64,000 nucleotides of DNA from Thermoleophilia bacterium (GTDB lineage Bacteria > Actinomycetota > Thermoleophilia > RBG-16-64-13). The notes below the pieces were generated by a model. It did no database searches and was not told where the DNA came from. It saw nothing but the letters and a program-made list of their open reading frames with translations. Location of the stretch: the NCBI GenBank assembly GCA_027493445.1, contig JAOSKU010000001.1, positions 3,545,845 through 3,609,844 on the forward strand. Direction: 5' to 3'. Both the position numbers and the translations under genes were made by a program. Shown piece by piece: positions 27,081 through 34,871 of the stretch; the first letter of the stretch is position 1, and each line of letters starts with the position of its first letter.

Positions 27081-27147
27081 GGCAAGTACGCAGGGAGCGC
27101 TCGTAGCGGCGCTACGGGCGCGACCGAGGACGAGGCATGGCGCCGGA
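27081..27147. repeat. Partial dispersed repeat, copy D
   Basis: The block ACGCAGGGAGCGCTCGTAGC with the hairpin CGTAGC-ggc-GCTACG, followed by GGCGCGACCGAGGACG and GGCATGGCGCCGG, matches the interior of copies A-C. Both termini are missing. It lies in the gap between the MFS and hotdog genes. Confidence 0.55.
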
Positions 27148-27216
27148 GACTCCACGGCAGCGCTCGGTCTCGCGGCGTATGATTCGGGCGCGCGGATCGA
27201 AGGGAGGGGACAGGCG

Positions 27217-27714
27217 GTGATTCACAAGGTGGTGGGTGCGCAGAACGTGAGCCGCATGTGCATGGTGTGCGGCACGCACAACCCCGCGGGTCTGAAAGGC
27301 CGTTTCTACGAGCTGGACAACGGTGAGCTGCTGGGAGTGTTCCGGCCGCTCGAACAGCACCAGGGGTATCCGGGCAGGCTTCACGGGGGAGTTGCGTCAG
27401 CCATACTCGACGAGTCGATCGGCCGGACGGTCAACCTCGTCGATCCAGAGTCGTGGGGGGTCACGGTCGACCTCGCCGTGCGGTTTCGCCGGCCGGTGCC
27501 GCTGGACCGTGAAGTCCGCGCCGTTGCCCGCATCACCAAGGACTCGAGCCGGCTGTTCGAAGGGTCGGGCGAGATCCTGCTCGACGACGGAAGCATCGCC
27601 GTCGAGGCCACCGGCAGGTATCTCAGGATGCCGATCGACAGGATCGTTGAAGGCGATTTCGGTACGCAGTGGTTCAGCGATCAGCGCCCGGTGCCTGGCG
27701 AGATCGAGCTCTAG
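27217..27714 (+). CDS. Hotdog-fold thioesterase, PaaI-like
   Basis: The 165-residue protein has the N-terminal CMVCGTHNPAGL segment seen in acyl-CoA-binding hotdog proteins, then YPGRLHGGVASAILDES, where the HGG turn and the Asp/Glu on the long helix form the thioesterase site. It would hydrolyse an acyl-CoA. The GTG start at 27217 follows GGGAGGGGA. A composite repeat begins at its stop codon. A second, related hotdog gene lies at 42.9 kb. Confidence 0.82.
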   Translation: MIHKVVGAQNVSRMCMVCGTHNPAGLKGRFYELDNGELLGVFRPLEQHQGYPGRLHGGVASAILDESIGRTVNLVDPESWGVTVDLAVRFRRPVPLDREVRAVARITKDSSRLFEGSGEILLDDGSIAVEATGRYLRMPIDRIVEGDFGTQWFSDQRPVPGEIEL

Positions 27715-28101
27715 CAGGCTGTTGAAGAATGACGCTTCGCCGCTGGGGTGCGCTGGCCACCCGCGAGGCCAGAGCTCGTTGCGCAATGACGCTTCGCGGT
27801 CAGGCTGCAATGGGCGCGGGCGAGGCCAGAGCTCGGCTCGGAATGACGCTTTGCCGGCAGGCTGCGCTGGGCGCGGGCGAGGCAAGGACGCAGGGAGCGG
27901 GCGTAGCGGAGCTACGGACGTGACCGAGGACGCCGCATCGCGCCGCCCAGCGCAGCCGCGGCCGCCAAGGCTTCATTGTGAAACGAGCTCGCCGGACGCA
28001 GGGAGCGCTCATAGCAGAGCTACGGGCGCGACCGAGAACACAGCATCGCGCCGCCCAGTACTGCCCGGTGGCCGGGGTTTCGTTTTTCAACAGCCTCCTA
28101 G
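27711..28101. repeat. Dispersed repeat, copy C (largest composite)
   Basis: This 391-base element has inverted ends CTAGCAGGCTGTTGAAGAA and the complement of TTTTTCAACAGCCTCCTAG. Inside, the left-type module beginning AATGACGCTT recurs three times at roughly 58-base steps (starting near 27727, 27785 and 27842). Two copies of the GGACGCAGGGAGCG hairpin block follow, the second near 27994. It looks like repeated insertion of one small element into itself. No transposase is encoded. Confidence 0.7.
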
Positions 28102-28136
28102 CGCGCAACCCTGGGCGCCCGGGTGGGTTCGAGCGT

Positions 28137-29204
28137 CTAGTTTCCCTTGCCCTTGCCGGACCCACTGGCGGCGCCGTTGACCCCTCCGGAGCCGTTCCCA
28201 TTGCTCGGATTGCTGTCATCGCTCTGACTGTTTCCTTTGCCTCCTCCGGTCTGAGCTGCATCACCTTGAGGGGCGGCTCCCTGACCGGTTGACTGGCTTT
28301 GCTTGTTCTTCCCCCCACCAGGGGCACTCACCCCGGGTGGGTCGTCGCTGGTGGAGTTGGACCCGCCGCTCGCAACGGATCCGCTGTTCGTAACGGACCC
28401 GCCGTCAAGTTGCGGACCTGCATCTTGAGGAGCCCCGGTGCTACCCCCCGGCCCCCCTTTCGCCGGCGGGCCCTTGACGCTCTTGCCCTTTGTGCTGTTG
28501 GCGGTTTTCTCTCCCAGGTCGTCTCCGACCGGCGCCGGCGCCGCCAAGCCGGCCTCATCCGCGGCGCCGGTGTCGATCCCGTTCCCCGGGTCGCCGCCGG
28601 ACTCCGCGCCGTCACCGGTGGCGCCATCGTCGGCTGTCTCCGAGCTGTTCTTGGTCTTCTTGCCTGCGTCGGACTTGGCCAGCAGGCCGACCACCGCTCC
28701 GTGCCCCGCTCCCTTGCCGGTCTCGGCGGCTCTGGCCAGGGCGCTCACGTACCCGCCGTGGTTGGAGGTGTTCTTCACCGGGATCTCCGTGACAGAGTCG
28801 CTGCCGTTATCGTTGTGGATGATCAGCGTGATGGTGTCCATTCCGATCGTGAGCGTGAACCATCCCCCGTCGAGGGTCAGAGGAGGCGGAAGCTCGACGT
28901 CTCCGTCCGTGGGATCACCGTCACCGTCGCCCTCCGGCGGCGAAGTTGTGTCCGTGCTGGGCTCGGTGGTGTCTGTGGTGGGCGAGGTCGTGTCCGTGGT
29001 CGTCGTTTCGGTCACCGGCTCGCTGGGGTTCGTAGTAGTCGAGTCCGGTGTGTCGCCGGAGACCGTCGTGACGTCAGTGGTGGCAGGGTCGCCGCCTTCA
29101 GAGCCGGCGGCCTGGGCGATGGAGACCCCGAGCGCCGTGGAAAGGACGAGAGCCGCCATGACCAGAGCGGTCGGGGCCCAAGCGAGATGACGGTTGCGCC
29201 TCAT
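28137..29204 (-). CDS. Secreted Thr/Ser/Gly-rich low-complexity protein
   Basis: The 355-residue protein has a signal peptide (Arg/His-rich start, hydrophobic TALVMAALVLSTALGVS, cleavage likely after AQAA at about 33). A Thr-rich tract (TTTTDTTSPTTDTTEPSTD) follows, then a short more ordered segment at about 105-175 (GGWFTLTIGMDTITLIIHND) and a long Gly/Ser/Asn/Lys-rich tail. No catalytic motif or anchoring signal is visible. It is probably an extracellular or cell-surface protein of unknown function. Confidence 0.7.
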   Translation of the reverse strand: MRRNRHLAWAPTALVMAALVLSTALGVSIAQAAGSEGGDPATTDVTTVSGDTPDSTTTNPSEPVTETTTTDTTSPTTDTTEPSTDTTSPPEGDGDGDPTDGDVELPPPLTLDGGWFTLTIGMDTITLIIHNDNGSDSVTEIPVKNTSNHGGYVSALARAAETGKGAGHGAVVGLLAKSDAGKKTKNSSETADDGATGDGAESGGDPGNGIDTGAADEAGLAAPAPVGDDLGEKTANSTKGKSVKGPPAKGGPGGSTGAPQDAGPQLDGGSVTNSGSVASGGSNSTSDDPPGVSAPGGGKNKQSQSTGQGAAPQGDAAQTGGGKGNSQSDDSNPSNGNGSGGVNGAASGSGKGKGN

Positions 29205-29385
29205 GTTTTCTGCTCCTCAAGGGATGGCCGGCCTGTCGGCTCCGCGCTGCCGTTCGCTCTCAAGAACGACCAAGGCGGTGGCGAGATACGCTCGATGACG
29301 AGCACAGCGGCGCTTCCCGCGTGCATAGTCCGCGGGCGCCGGCGGGTACAGGCCAGTTCGTGTCCGGATCTAGCAGGGGGCACCA

Positions 29386-30834
29386 TTGAGGGTCTTGCTC
29401 ATTCAACCTCGTCAGCCGGGGCGCAAAGGCTGCCGAGCCGGCCTCCGGGCTCTCTCGGTGGCGGAACCTCTCGGACTCGAGATGGTTGCCGGTGCGCTTC
29501 TCGGGGACCATGAAGTCCGGATCGCCGACCTCTTGGACCCCGGCAGCCTGGAACGCGAGCTTCGTTCGTTCCAACCGGAAGCGTGCGGCATCAGCTGCTC
29601 TTTCACGGTGGACACGGAGCAGACCATCAACATCGCCGAGGTTCTGCGCAGCTCTTCCGCGTCCCCATTTGTGTTCGTGGGAGGCCACCACGCCGCGCTC
29701 AACCCTACCGACTTCGCACGGCCGGCGATCGACGCCGTGGTGCTCGGGGAGGGGGAAGGCGTGGTGCCTGAGATGATCGAGGCGATCTCCGATGGGCTCC
29801 CAGCGCTGCTCCATGTTCCCGGTCTGGCCTTGAACACGCACGTCGGGCAGACGCTGACCGGCTCCCGGCAGTTGCTCGAGAACCTGAATGAGCTACCGTT
29901 GCCGGTGCGCAGTCTGAGCGCTCCCTGGCGACGTCGCTACCACCTCGGCTTCCGCGGTCCGGTCGCCAGCTTGGAGACGGCCCGCGGGTGTCCGTACCGT
30001 TGCCGCTTCTGCAGCGTGTGGCAGTTCTACCGGGGCCGGTATCGCGCCAAGGCGGCCGAGCGCGTGGTGGAGGAGATCGAAGCGATAGACGAATCCCATG
30101 TGTTGGTCACCGACGACAACTTCCTGGCCAACCCCTCGCGAGCCGAAGCGATTGCCTACCTCCTGCGTGCGAGGAAGATTAGGAAGCGGTTTGTGATTCA
30201 GGCGCGGACCGACTCCATCGCGCGTCACCCCGAGCTGATCTCTCTCTGGCGCACAGCGGGCCTAGGCTCGGTGTTCGTAGGGCTCGAGAAGATCGACGAG
30301 GCGGGACTCGAGAGCGTGCAGAAGGCCAACACGGTCGAGAGCAACGAGGCGGCGCTGCGCGTGCTTTCGCGTGCCGGCGTGAGTGCGACCGCCTCGTTCA
30401 TCGTTGATCCGGGCTTCGACCGGTCCGATTTCCAGAGACTCCGTGACTATGTGCGGCGCTGGCGCCTGCGGGGGGCCTCCTTCACGGTCTTGACGCCCCT
30501 TCCGGGGACGGGGCTGTTCCACGAGCTGAGATCGTCGCTGACCACGCGCGATCCGGAGTTGTTCGACCTTCAGCACGCCGTGCTCCCCATGAAGCTCGAC
30601 CCGCGCGTGTTTTACCAGGAGTTTTCCAGCTTGTACGCAAGCGTCTACTCGCTGCGGAACATGCTGAGCATCGACAACCTGTGGCACCTTTTGGCGGGTC
30701 TCCGCAGGTCCCGGGTGCCGACGGCGCGCCTGCTGCTGCAGACGCGCTCGGCTATCAAGTACCTCACCGATCCCGACGAGTATCTGGCGGCGCATCAACC
30801 TGTGGTGGCCGGACCAGATCTGCGACAGCCCTGA
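29386..30834 (+). CDS. B12-binding-domain radical SAM protein
   Basis: The 482-residue protein has an N-terminal B12-binding-like domain (MRVLLIQP, FVGGHHAALNP, VVLGEGEG) and a radical SAM domain with the cluster motif at C202, C206 and C209 (GCPYRCRFC). The layout matches class B radical SAM enzymes, many of which methylate or rearrange unreactive carbons, for example in hopanoid or lipid modification. The start is TTG 29386, giving the expected MRVLLIQP beginning. Neighbours do not define a pathway. Confidence 0.85.
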   Translation: MRVLLIQPRQPGRKGCRAGLRALSVAEPLGLEMVAGALLGDHEVRIADLLDPGSLERELRSFQPEACGISCSFTVDTEQTINIAEVLRSSSASPFVFVGGHHAALNPTDFARPAIDAVVLGEGEGVVPEMIEAISDGLPALLHVPGLALNTHVGQTLTGSRQLLENLNELPLPVRSLSAPWRRRYHLGFRGPVASLETARGCPYRCRFCSVWQFYRGRYRAKAAERVVEEIEAIDESHVLVTDDNFLANPSRAEAIAYLLRARKIRKRFVIQARTDSIARHPELISLWRTAGLGSVFVGLEKIDEAGLESVQKANTVESNEAALRVLSRAGVSATASFIVDPGFDRSDFQRLRDYVRRWRLRGASFTVLTPLPGTGLFHELRSSLTTRDPELFDLQHAVLPMKLDPRVFYQEFSSLYASVYSLRNMLSIDNLWHLLAGLRRSRVPTARLLLQTRSAIKYLTDPDEYLAAHQPVVAGPDLRQP

Positions 30835-30863
30835 CGACCGGCCTCCTGGCTGCGATCGGTGGC

Positions 30864-31829
30864 TCAGGCGCCTATCGGTGGCAGTCCCGCCTCCAGGCGG
30901 GCGTCGTTGATGTGGATGAGCACGGCCTCTTCCAGCGGCATGACGGAGAAACCGAAGTCCTCCTGGGCTCGGGCGCAACTCACCTTCCAGGGGAGCTCCT
31001 CCCGGCCCCGCTCGTCACCAAAGGTGATCTGGGCATCGGGGATGTACCGGCGCACCGCGTCGGCCACGTCTCTGAGGCTTAGGGGCGGCCCGCCCAAGTT
31101 GTAGACCGGGTGGGGCGATGAGGGCGCATGCAGGAGGAGGCGCGTGAACTCCGCGATGTCGTCGGGGCACAAAAGGGACCACAGGCTCTTGCCGTCGATT
31201 TCGTAGCGCATCGGCTCGCCCACGGCAGGCAGGGACACGATGTCGGAGAACCATCGCACCACGAAGGGCTCTTTCGCGCCGTGGCCGAAGACGATGCACG
31301 GGCGCAGACCGGTACACTCCAGGCCGTAGACCTGGCTGTACTCCTCGGCCATGATCTCGGCCAGACGCTTGGCCAGTGCATAGAAATGGCCCGGGCCCAT
31401 GTAGAGGCGGTCGTCCTCGGTCACGTCTCGGTCGCCGTAGTCTGCCTGGCTTCCGTACACCGTCTCAGAGCTGGCGTAGACAACGCGCTTAACGCCTGAT
31501 AGCCGGGCCGCCTCGAAAACGTTGCACATTCCAAGGATCCCAACCTTCGTGTTGAGCCTCGGTACCGGATCGAGGGTCATCACCATCGCCCAGTTGACCA
31601 GCCGGTCGATCGAGTGCCGGCTGATGATGTCCAGGAGGTCCTCGAGTTGGGAGATGTCTCCTCGGGCAAACCGGAACTTGTCGGCGTGCTCCTCGATGGA
31701 CCGTAGGAACCAGGGGGCCGGTGGAGCTACGTCCATCGATACCACTCTGGACACGTCCGGGTCGCGAAGCAGTCTCGCCACCGTCTTCCGTCCGAACTGC
31801 CCGCTGCCTCCGACGACCAAGACGTTCAC
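30864..31829 (-). CDS. NAD-dependent epimerase/dehydratase (extended SDR)
   Basis: The 321-residue protein has the NAD-binding motif GGSGQFG (residues 7-13), Asp at the end of the second strand (SMDVAPP), a Ser/Thr patch YASSETVYG and the catalytic Tyr-x3-Lys in FYALAKRLAE. It is of normal length for nucleotide-sugar epimerases and relatives. The substrate is unknown. It is convergent with the radical SAM gene, 29 bases apart. Confidence 0.85.
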   Translation of the reverse strand: MNVLVVGGSGQFGRKTVARLLRDPDVSRVVSMDVAPPAPWFLRSIEEHADKFRFARGDISQLEDLLDIISRHSIDRLVNWAMVMTLDPVPRLNTKVGILGMCNVFEAARLSGVKRVVYASSETVYGSQADYGDRDVTEDDRLYMGPGHFYALAKRLAEIMAEEYSQVYGLECTGLRPCIVFGHGAKEPFVVRWFSDIVSLPAVGEPMRYEIDGKSLWSLLCPDDIAEFTRLLLHAPSSPHPVYNLGGPPLSLRDVADAVRRYIPDAQITFGDERGREELPWKVSCARAQEDFGFSVMPLEEAVLIHINDARLEAGLPPIGA

Positions 31830-32100
31830 GCGTTCCTCCCACCGTCTCGGGCTGCGCCCGTTTTCCCCTTGGCGACTGAAGATTGATCCCGAGATGCGGC
31901 TCCTCCTCCGGCTCTCTGCCCCACGTCGGGAAGGTGCCCTCGCCCAGTTGGTGGCTGGCTTCGGGATCGGAGCATCAGAGTATCACAGGGTCGCCGGCTG
32001 GGAACTCGAGCGCCGCCACGTGGGCGGCTGAGAACCGGCCGCGCGAGTATTCTTCGGTTCGAGCTGCGAGCTTCACCTGACATGGGAGAGACCCAACCGC

Positions 32101-32338
32101 CTGGAGGCGCTGTCCCGCGAGGAGCTCGCGTCGGAGGGTATCGTCGGCTCCCTGGTTCGTCCCTGGGTCACCGACACCGAGTTCCGGGAGAGCCTGCGGG
32201 CCGGAAAGATCGTGCGAACGGGCCGGCCGGCTCCTCACAGCGCGGAGTACGTGGCCCGTGTGATCATGAGGGCCATCTGGGGCGGCGAAGCGGAGGTCGT
32301 CATCCCTTGCGGGCTCACCTACGATTCGCTGAGACCGA
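32101..32338 (+). pseudogene. Remnant of an SDR-family gene (C-terminal part)
   Basis: In frame from 32101 the sequence reads LEALSREELASEGIVGSLV, then RPWVTDTEFRESLRAGK, RTGRPAPHSAEYVARVI and MRAIWGGEAEVVIP. This is the usual C-terminal course of short-chain dehydrogenases (Pro-Gly-type turn, Thr-Glu-Phe, then a helix with SAEYVA). The N-terminal Rossmann part is missing upstream, where the frame turns to unrelated sequence. The 3' end runs into the opposing Rieske gene. I read it as a decayed gene fragment in the 489-base gap. Confidence 0.45.
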
Positions 32339-32675
32339 CGAGAATCGCGTCCCCCTCCTCCTTGACTTCGTGCGTGGTCACCGGTCGCGGCGTCTTCAGC
32401 AGCTTGGCCAGGGATAGGATCCCCGTCCAATCCGTCCAGCGCACGACGCGGCCATCGGTGAGGTCGAATTGACTCCCGTGGCGCGGGCAGGTGACGATTG
32501 TCCCGTCGAGAGTCCCGCGGGAAAGGTCGCCGCCCATGTGAGGACAGCGGGCGTCGGCCGCGTAGTATTTGTCGCTCACCCTCGCGACCAGGATTTCGCG
32601 ACTCCCGAGAGTGACCTTCACCATCTCGCCGTTCTGCAGCGCGCCGGCCTTCATCGCCTCCACGAAACGCTTCAT
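32319..32675 (-). CDS. Rieske-type [2Fe-2S] ferredoxin
   Basis: The 118-residue protein has both Rieske halves: CPHMGG with C44 and H46, and CPRHGSQF with C63 and H66. It has no membrane anchor, so it is a soluble ferredoxin-like electron carrier of the kind that serves oxygenases or nitrite-reductase small subunits; no oxygenase subunit is nearby. ATG 32675 follows GGGAGGCAGGG. The three-residue variation around the first motif is within family limits. Confidence 0.88.
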   Translation of the reverse strand: MKRFVEAMKAGALQNGEMVKVTLGSREILVARVSDKYYAADARCPHMGGDLSRGTLDGTIVTCPRHGSQFDLTDGRVVRWTDWTGILSLAKLLKTPRPVTTHEVKEEGDAILVGLSES

Positions 32676-32905
32676 CGGCCCTGCCTCCCTCTTCTGAGTT
32701 GCTGGAGTGTCGCCGGCGGCCGAGTTCTGGATGACTCGGCTTCGGGAAAACAAACAGAGACATCCCCCTGTTCTCCTTGTCCATGCCTCCGGTAGAGCGG
32801 AGGGCGAGTGGCCGTAGGCGGGCCGGACCAGCCGGCGTACATCATGGAGGTCCCAACGCCGGTGCCAGGTCCAGGTGAGCTTCGCGTCCGCCTGGCCGGG
32901 TCGGG

Positions 32906-33856
32906 TCAGCGCGGCTCCAGGTCCTGGATCATCCACCCGGCCTCGGTCGGTACTACGCGGTAGCGCCAAGTGCCGGTGCCGTAGCGCCACTCCTCCGTGG
33001 TGAGCACCCAGTATGTGCCGTCGCCCACCGGTTCGACTCCGTCGATGCTGAAGGACAGGAAGTCGCCGTTGCTGTAGGAAGCGCTGGCAGGATCCAGAGC
33101 GAATGGCTCGATCGTTAGTGCATGGGCGTCGTCGGCGCGGTCCTCCTGGACCGCGCGAAGAAAGTCCTCCACCACGTACGCGGCCTGCTCCTGATCGGCG
33201 GCGGGCACGTCGGAGCCGCCCTGGAAGGGGTAGGAATCCGTCACCACCCACCCCTCGCCCTCGGCCAGTTGCACGACAAACACCGTGGCCCATTCGCTGT
33301 TGAGCGGGCCGGCCCAGTAGGTCTTGGCCGTCTGACCGTCCTCGACGAGCTTCGATATCCATCCCTGGGGTAGCTGTTCCGTGAGGGCTTCCATGGCCGT
33401 CGCGGCGCCGCCGGAGCCCGCGGCGACGGCGGTCGTAGTCGTCTCGAGGGCCGAGGTCTGTGTCGTTGATGAGACCGTCAGGGTGGTGGAGGTGGCGGCC
33501 AGGGTCGTCGACGCTGCCACACCTTCACCGCCGCCGCGAAAGAACAGCAGATAGACGCCGGCCGCGGCGGCGAGGAGGACCACGACGACCGCTGAAGCCA
33601 CGATGAGGAGGATGGAGCTGCTCCTCACAGGCGGAGCTCCCGGGATGCCACCCGGGCGGGCGCCCGGACCGGGCCATCCGGGCGGCGGCGGTGGGGTGAG
33701 GGGACTGAACCCCACCGGCGGGAGCGGTGGCGCCTGCTGGGCGTGGCTCTGCTTGGCAGAGGGGGGCGCCTGACGGCCGCCGCCTATCGGTGCTCCGCAC
33801 AAGCCGCAAAACGCGTCGGACGGCGCGGCCGGGGCCCCGCATGCCGGGCAGTTCAT
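32906..33856 (-). CDS. Zinc-ribbon membrane protein with secreted C-terminal domain
   Basis: The 316-residue protein starts with a zinc ribbon (C3, C6, C17, C20). A Pro-rich linker follows, then one membrane helix (about 80-108, ILLIVASAVVVVLLAAAAGV), a Thr/Ser-rich stretch and a folded outer region (about 150-316) with ALTEQLPQGW and WRYRVVPTEAGWMIQDL. The last part resembles SnoaL/NTF2-like accessory domains only loosely. It is the last of five coupled minus-strand genes; its ATG overlaps the stop of the preceding gene. Function unknown. Confidence 0.72.
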   Translation of the reverse strand: MNCPACGAPAAPSDAFCGLCGAPIGGGRQAPPSAKQSHAQQAPPLPPVGFSPLTPPPPPGWPGPGARPGGIPGAPPVRSSSILLIVASAVVVVLLAAAAGVYLLFFRGGGEGVAASTTLAATSTTLTVSSTTQTSALETTTTAVAAGSGGAATAMEALTEQLPQGWISKLVEDGQTAKTYWAGPLNSEWATVFVVQLAEGEGWVVTDSYPFQGGSDVPAADQEQAAYVVEDFLRAVQEDRADDAHALTIEPFALDPASASYSNGDFLSFSIDGVEPVGDGTYWVLTTEEWRYGTGTWRYRVVPTEAGWMIQDLEPR

Positions 33857-34854
33857 CGCCGGGCCTCCCCTCGTGATCTCGGCCCGAACACGCACCACCC
33901 GGCCATGAATGTCAGGGCGGCCGTGCAGGCGCCGGCCACGACCAGGACGGGTGTATCCAGTACCGCCGCTGGCGAGGTTCCGAAAAGCCCCTCGACCGGG
34001 TCGAGCGCCGAGACGGTAAGGCCGGCGCCATGCGCGAGGACGGAGAAGCTGGCCAGCAATGCCGCGAAGCGTCGGGCGGGACCCGGGAGCACGGCGCAGA
34101 GCGCCACCAGGCCGCCGCCGGCTATCCCGATCCGGGCGAGAACCTCGAAGTCGTTCCAGTACCAGGCTTGGGCTCCTGCGGTTAGGGCGAGGCCGGCGAC
34201 GATCCAGGCGACTCTTTGTGGCCAGGAGACTGGGGGCCGCGTGGCGGCCGCGAGGTGCGCCGGAGGGGGCCCGAACTCCCGGTGGAATCTTTCGGCTGCC
34301 GCGCACGCCTGCGGGAACAGGTCTACCGGGCAGTAGAGGCGGAGCATCGTGCGCCACGAGTTCTTGATCACAATGACGCGGGGCCCTGGATGGATGCGGA
34401 CGGTGTGGACCTCTTGCCAGGGCACCAAGAGCGCCTCCCGGCTTGCCGCCAGGGCCCCGGCTCCCGCCGCACTCGGGTTGCCTGCGAGACCTCCGGCCAG
34501 CATGGCCAGCCGGTTGAGGCGCCTCTCTCGCCGGCCGCTCTGGTAGATGACCCCTTCGGGAGAGATTCCGAAGGTGACGCGGTAGCTGTTGCCCATCAAC
34601 AGCGACACGAGGGCGAACGCCCCGAAGAAGGCGACGACCCCGATTCCCAGGATCCGCCAGGGCAGGAGCACGGGCTCTCCCTCTAGCAGCCAACCCATCG
34701 CGGCGACCAGGATGGCCATGATCGCCACGGAAAGGACGGAAACCTTGGTGAACTCCCAAAGAAGAAAACGATCGTTCAGCATGGGGACGTCTGCGGTCCA
34801 GATGACGCTGCCGTCGCGGCCGACCGTCTCGGTCTCGGCAGCGGGCCGATCCAT
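33853..34854 (-). CDS. Multi-spanning membrane protein of unknown function
   Basis: The 333-residue protein has two N-terminal hydrophobic segments (VSVLSVAIMAILVAAMGWLL and a second at about 65-88), a central soluble PH-like stretch (SYRVTFGISPEGVIY, VPWQEVHTVRIHPG), and four further hydrophobic segments. The start at 34854 was preferred to one 12 codons upstream because AGGAG lies at good spacing. It sits between the 1168-residue gene and the zinc-ribbon gene, ending in an ATGA overlap. No family recognised with confidence. Confidence 0.65.
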   Translation of the reverse strand: MDRPAAETETVGRDGSVIWTADVPMLNDRFLLWEFTKVSVLSVAIMAILVAAMGWLLEGEPVLLPWRILGIGVVAFFGAFALVSLLMGNSYRVTFGISPEGVIYQSGRRERRLNRLAMLAGGLAGNPSAAGAGALAASREALLVPWQEVHTVRIHPGPRVIVIKNSWRTMLRLYCPVDLFPQACAAAERFHREFGPPPAHLAAATRPPVSWPQRVAWIVAGLALTAGAQAWYWNDFEVLARIGIAGGGLVALCAVLPGPARRFAALLASFSVLAHGAGLTVSALDPVEGLFGTSPAAVLDTPVLVVAGACTAALTFMAGWCVFGPRSRGEARR

Positions 34855-34871
34855 ACGCGCTCCTGCCGGTT

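Noticed and set aside
27711..28101. Possible CRISPR array because of regularly repeated modules
   Set aside because: Units are about 58 bases, degenerate, contiguous without unique spacers, end in inverted repeats, and no cas gene is nearby.
230..28101. Insertion sequences at the repeat copies
   Set aside because: Terminal inverted repeats exist, but no transposase frame is present in any copy, so they are listed only as repeats.
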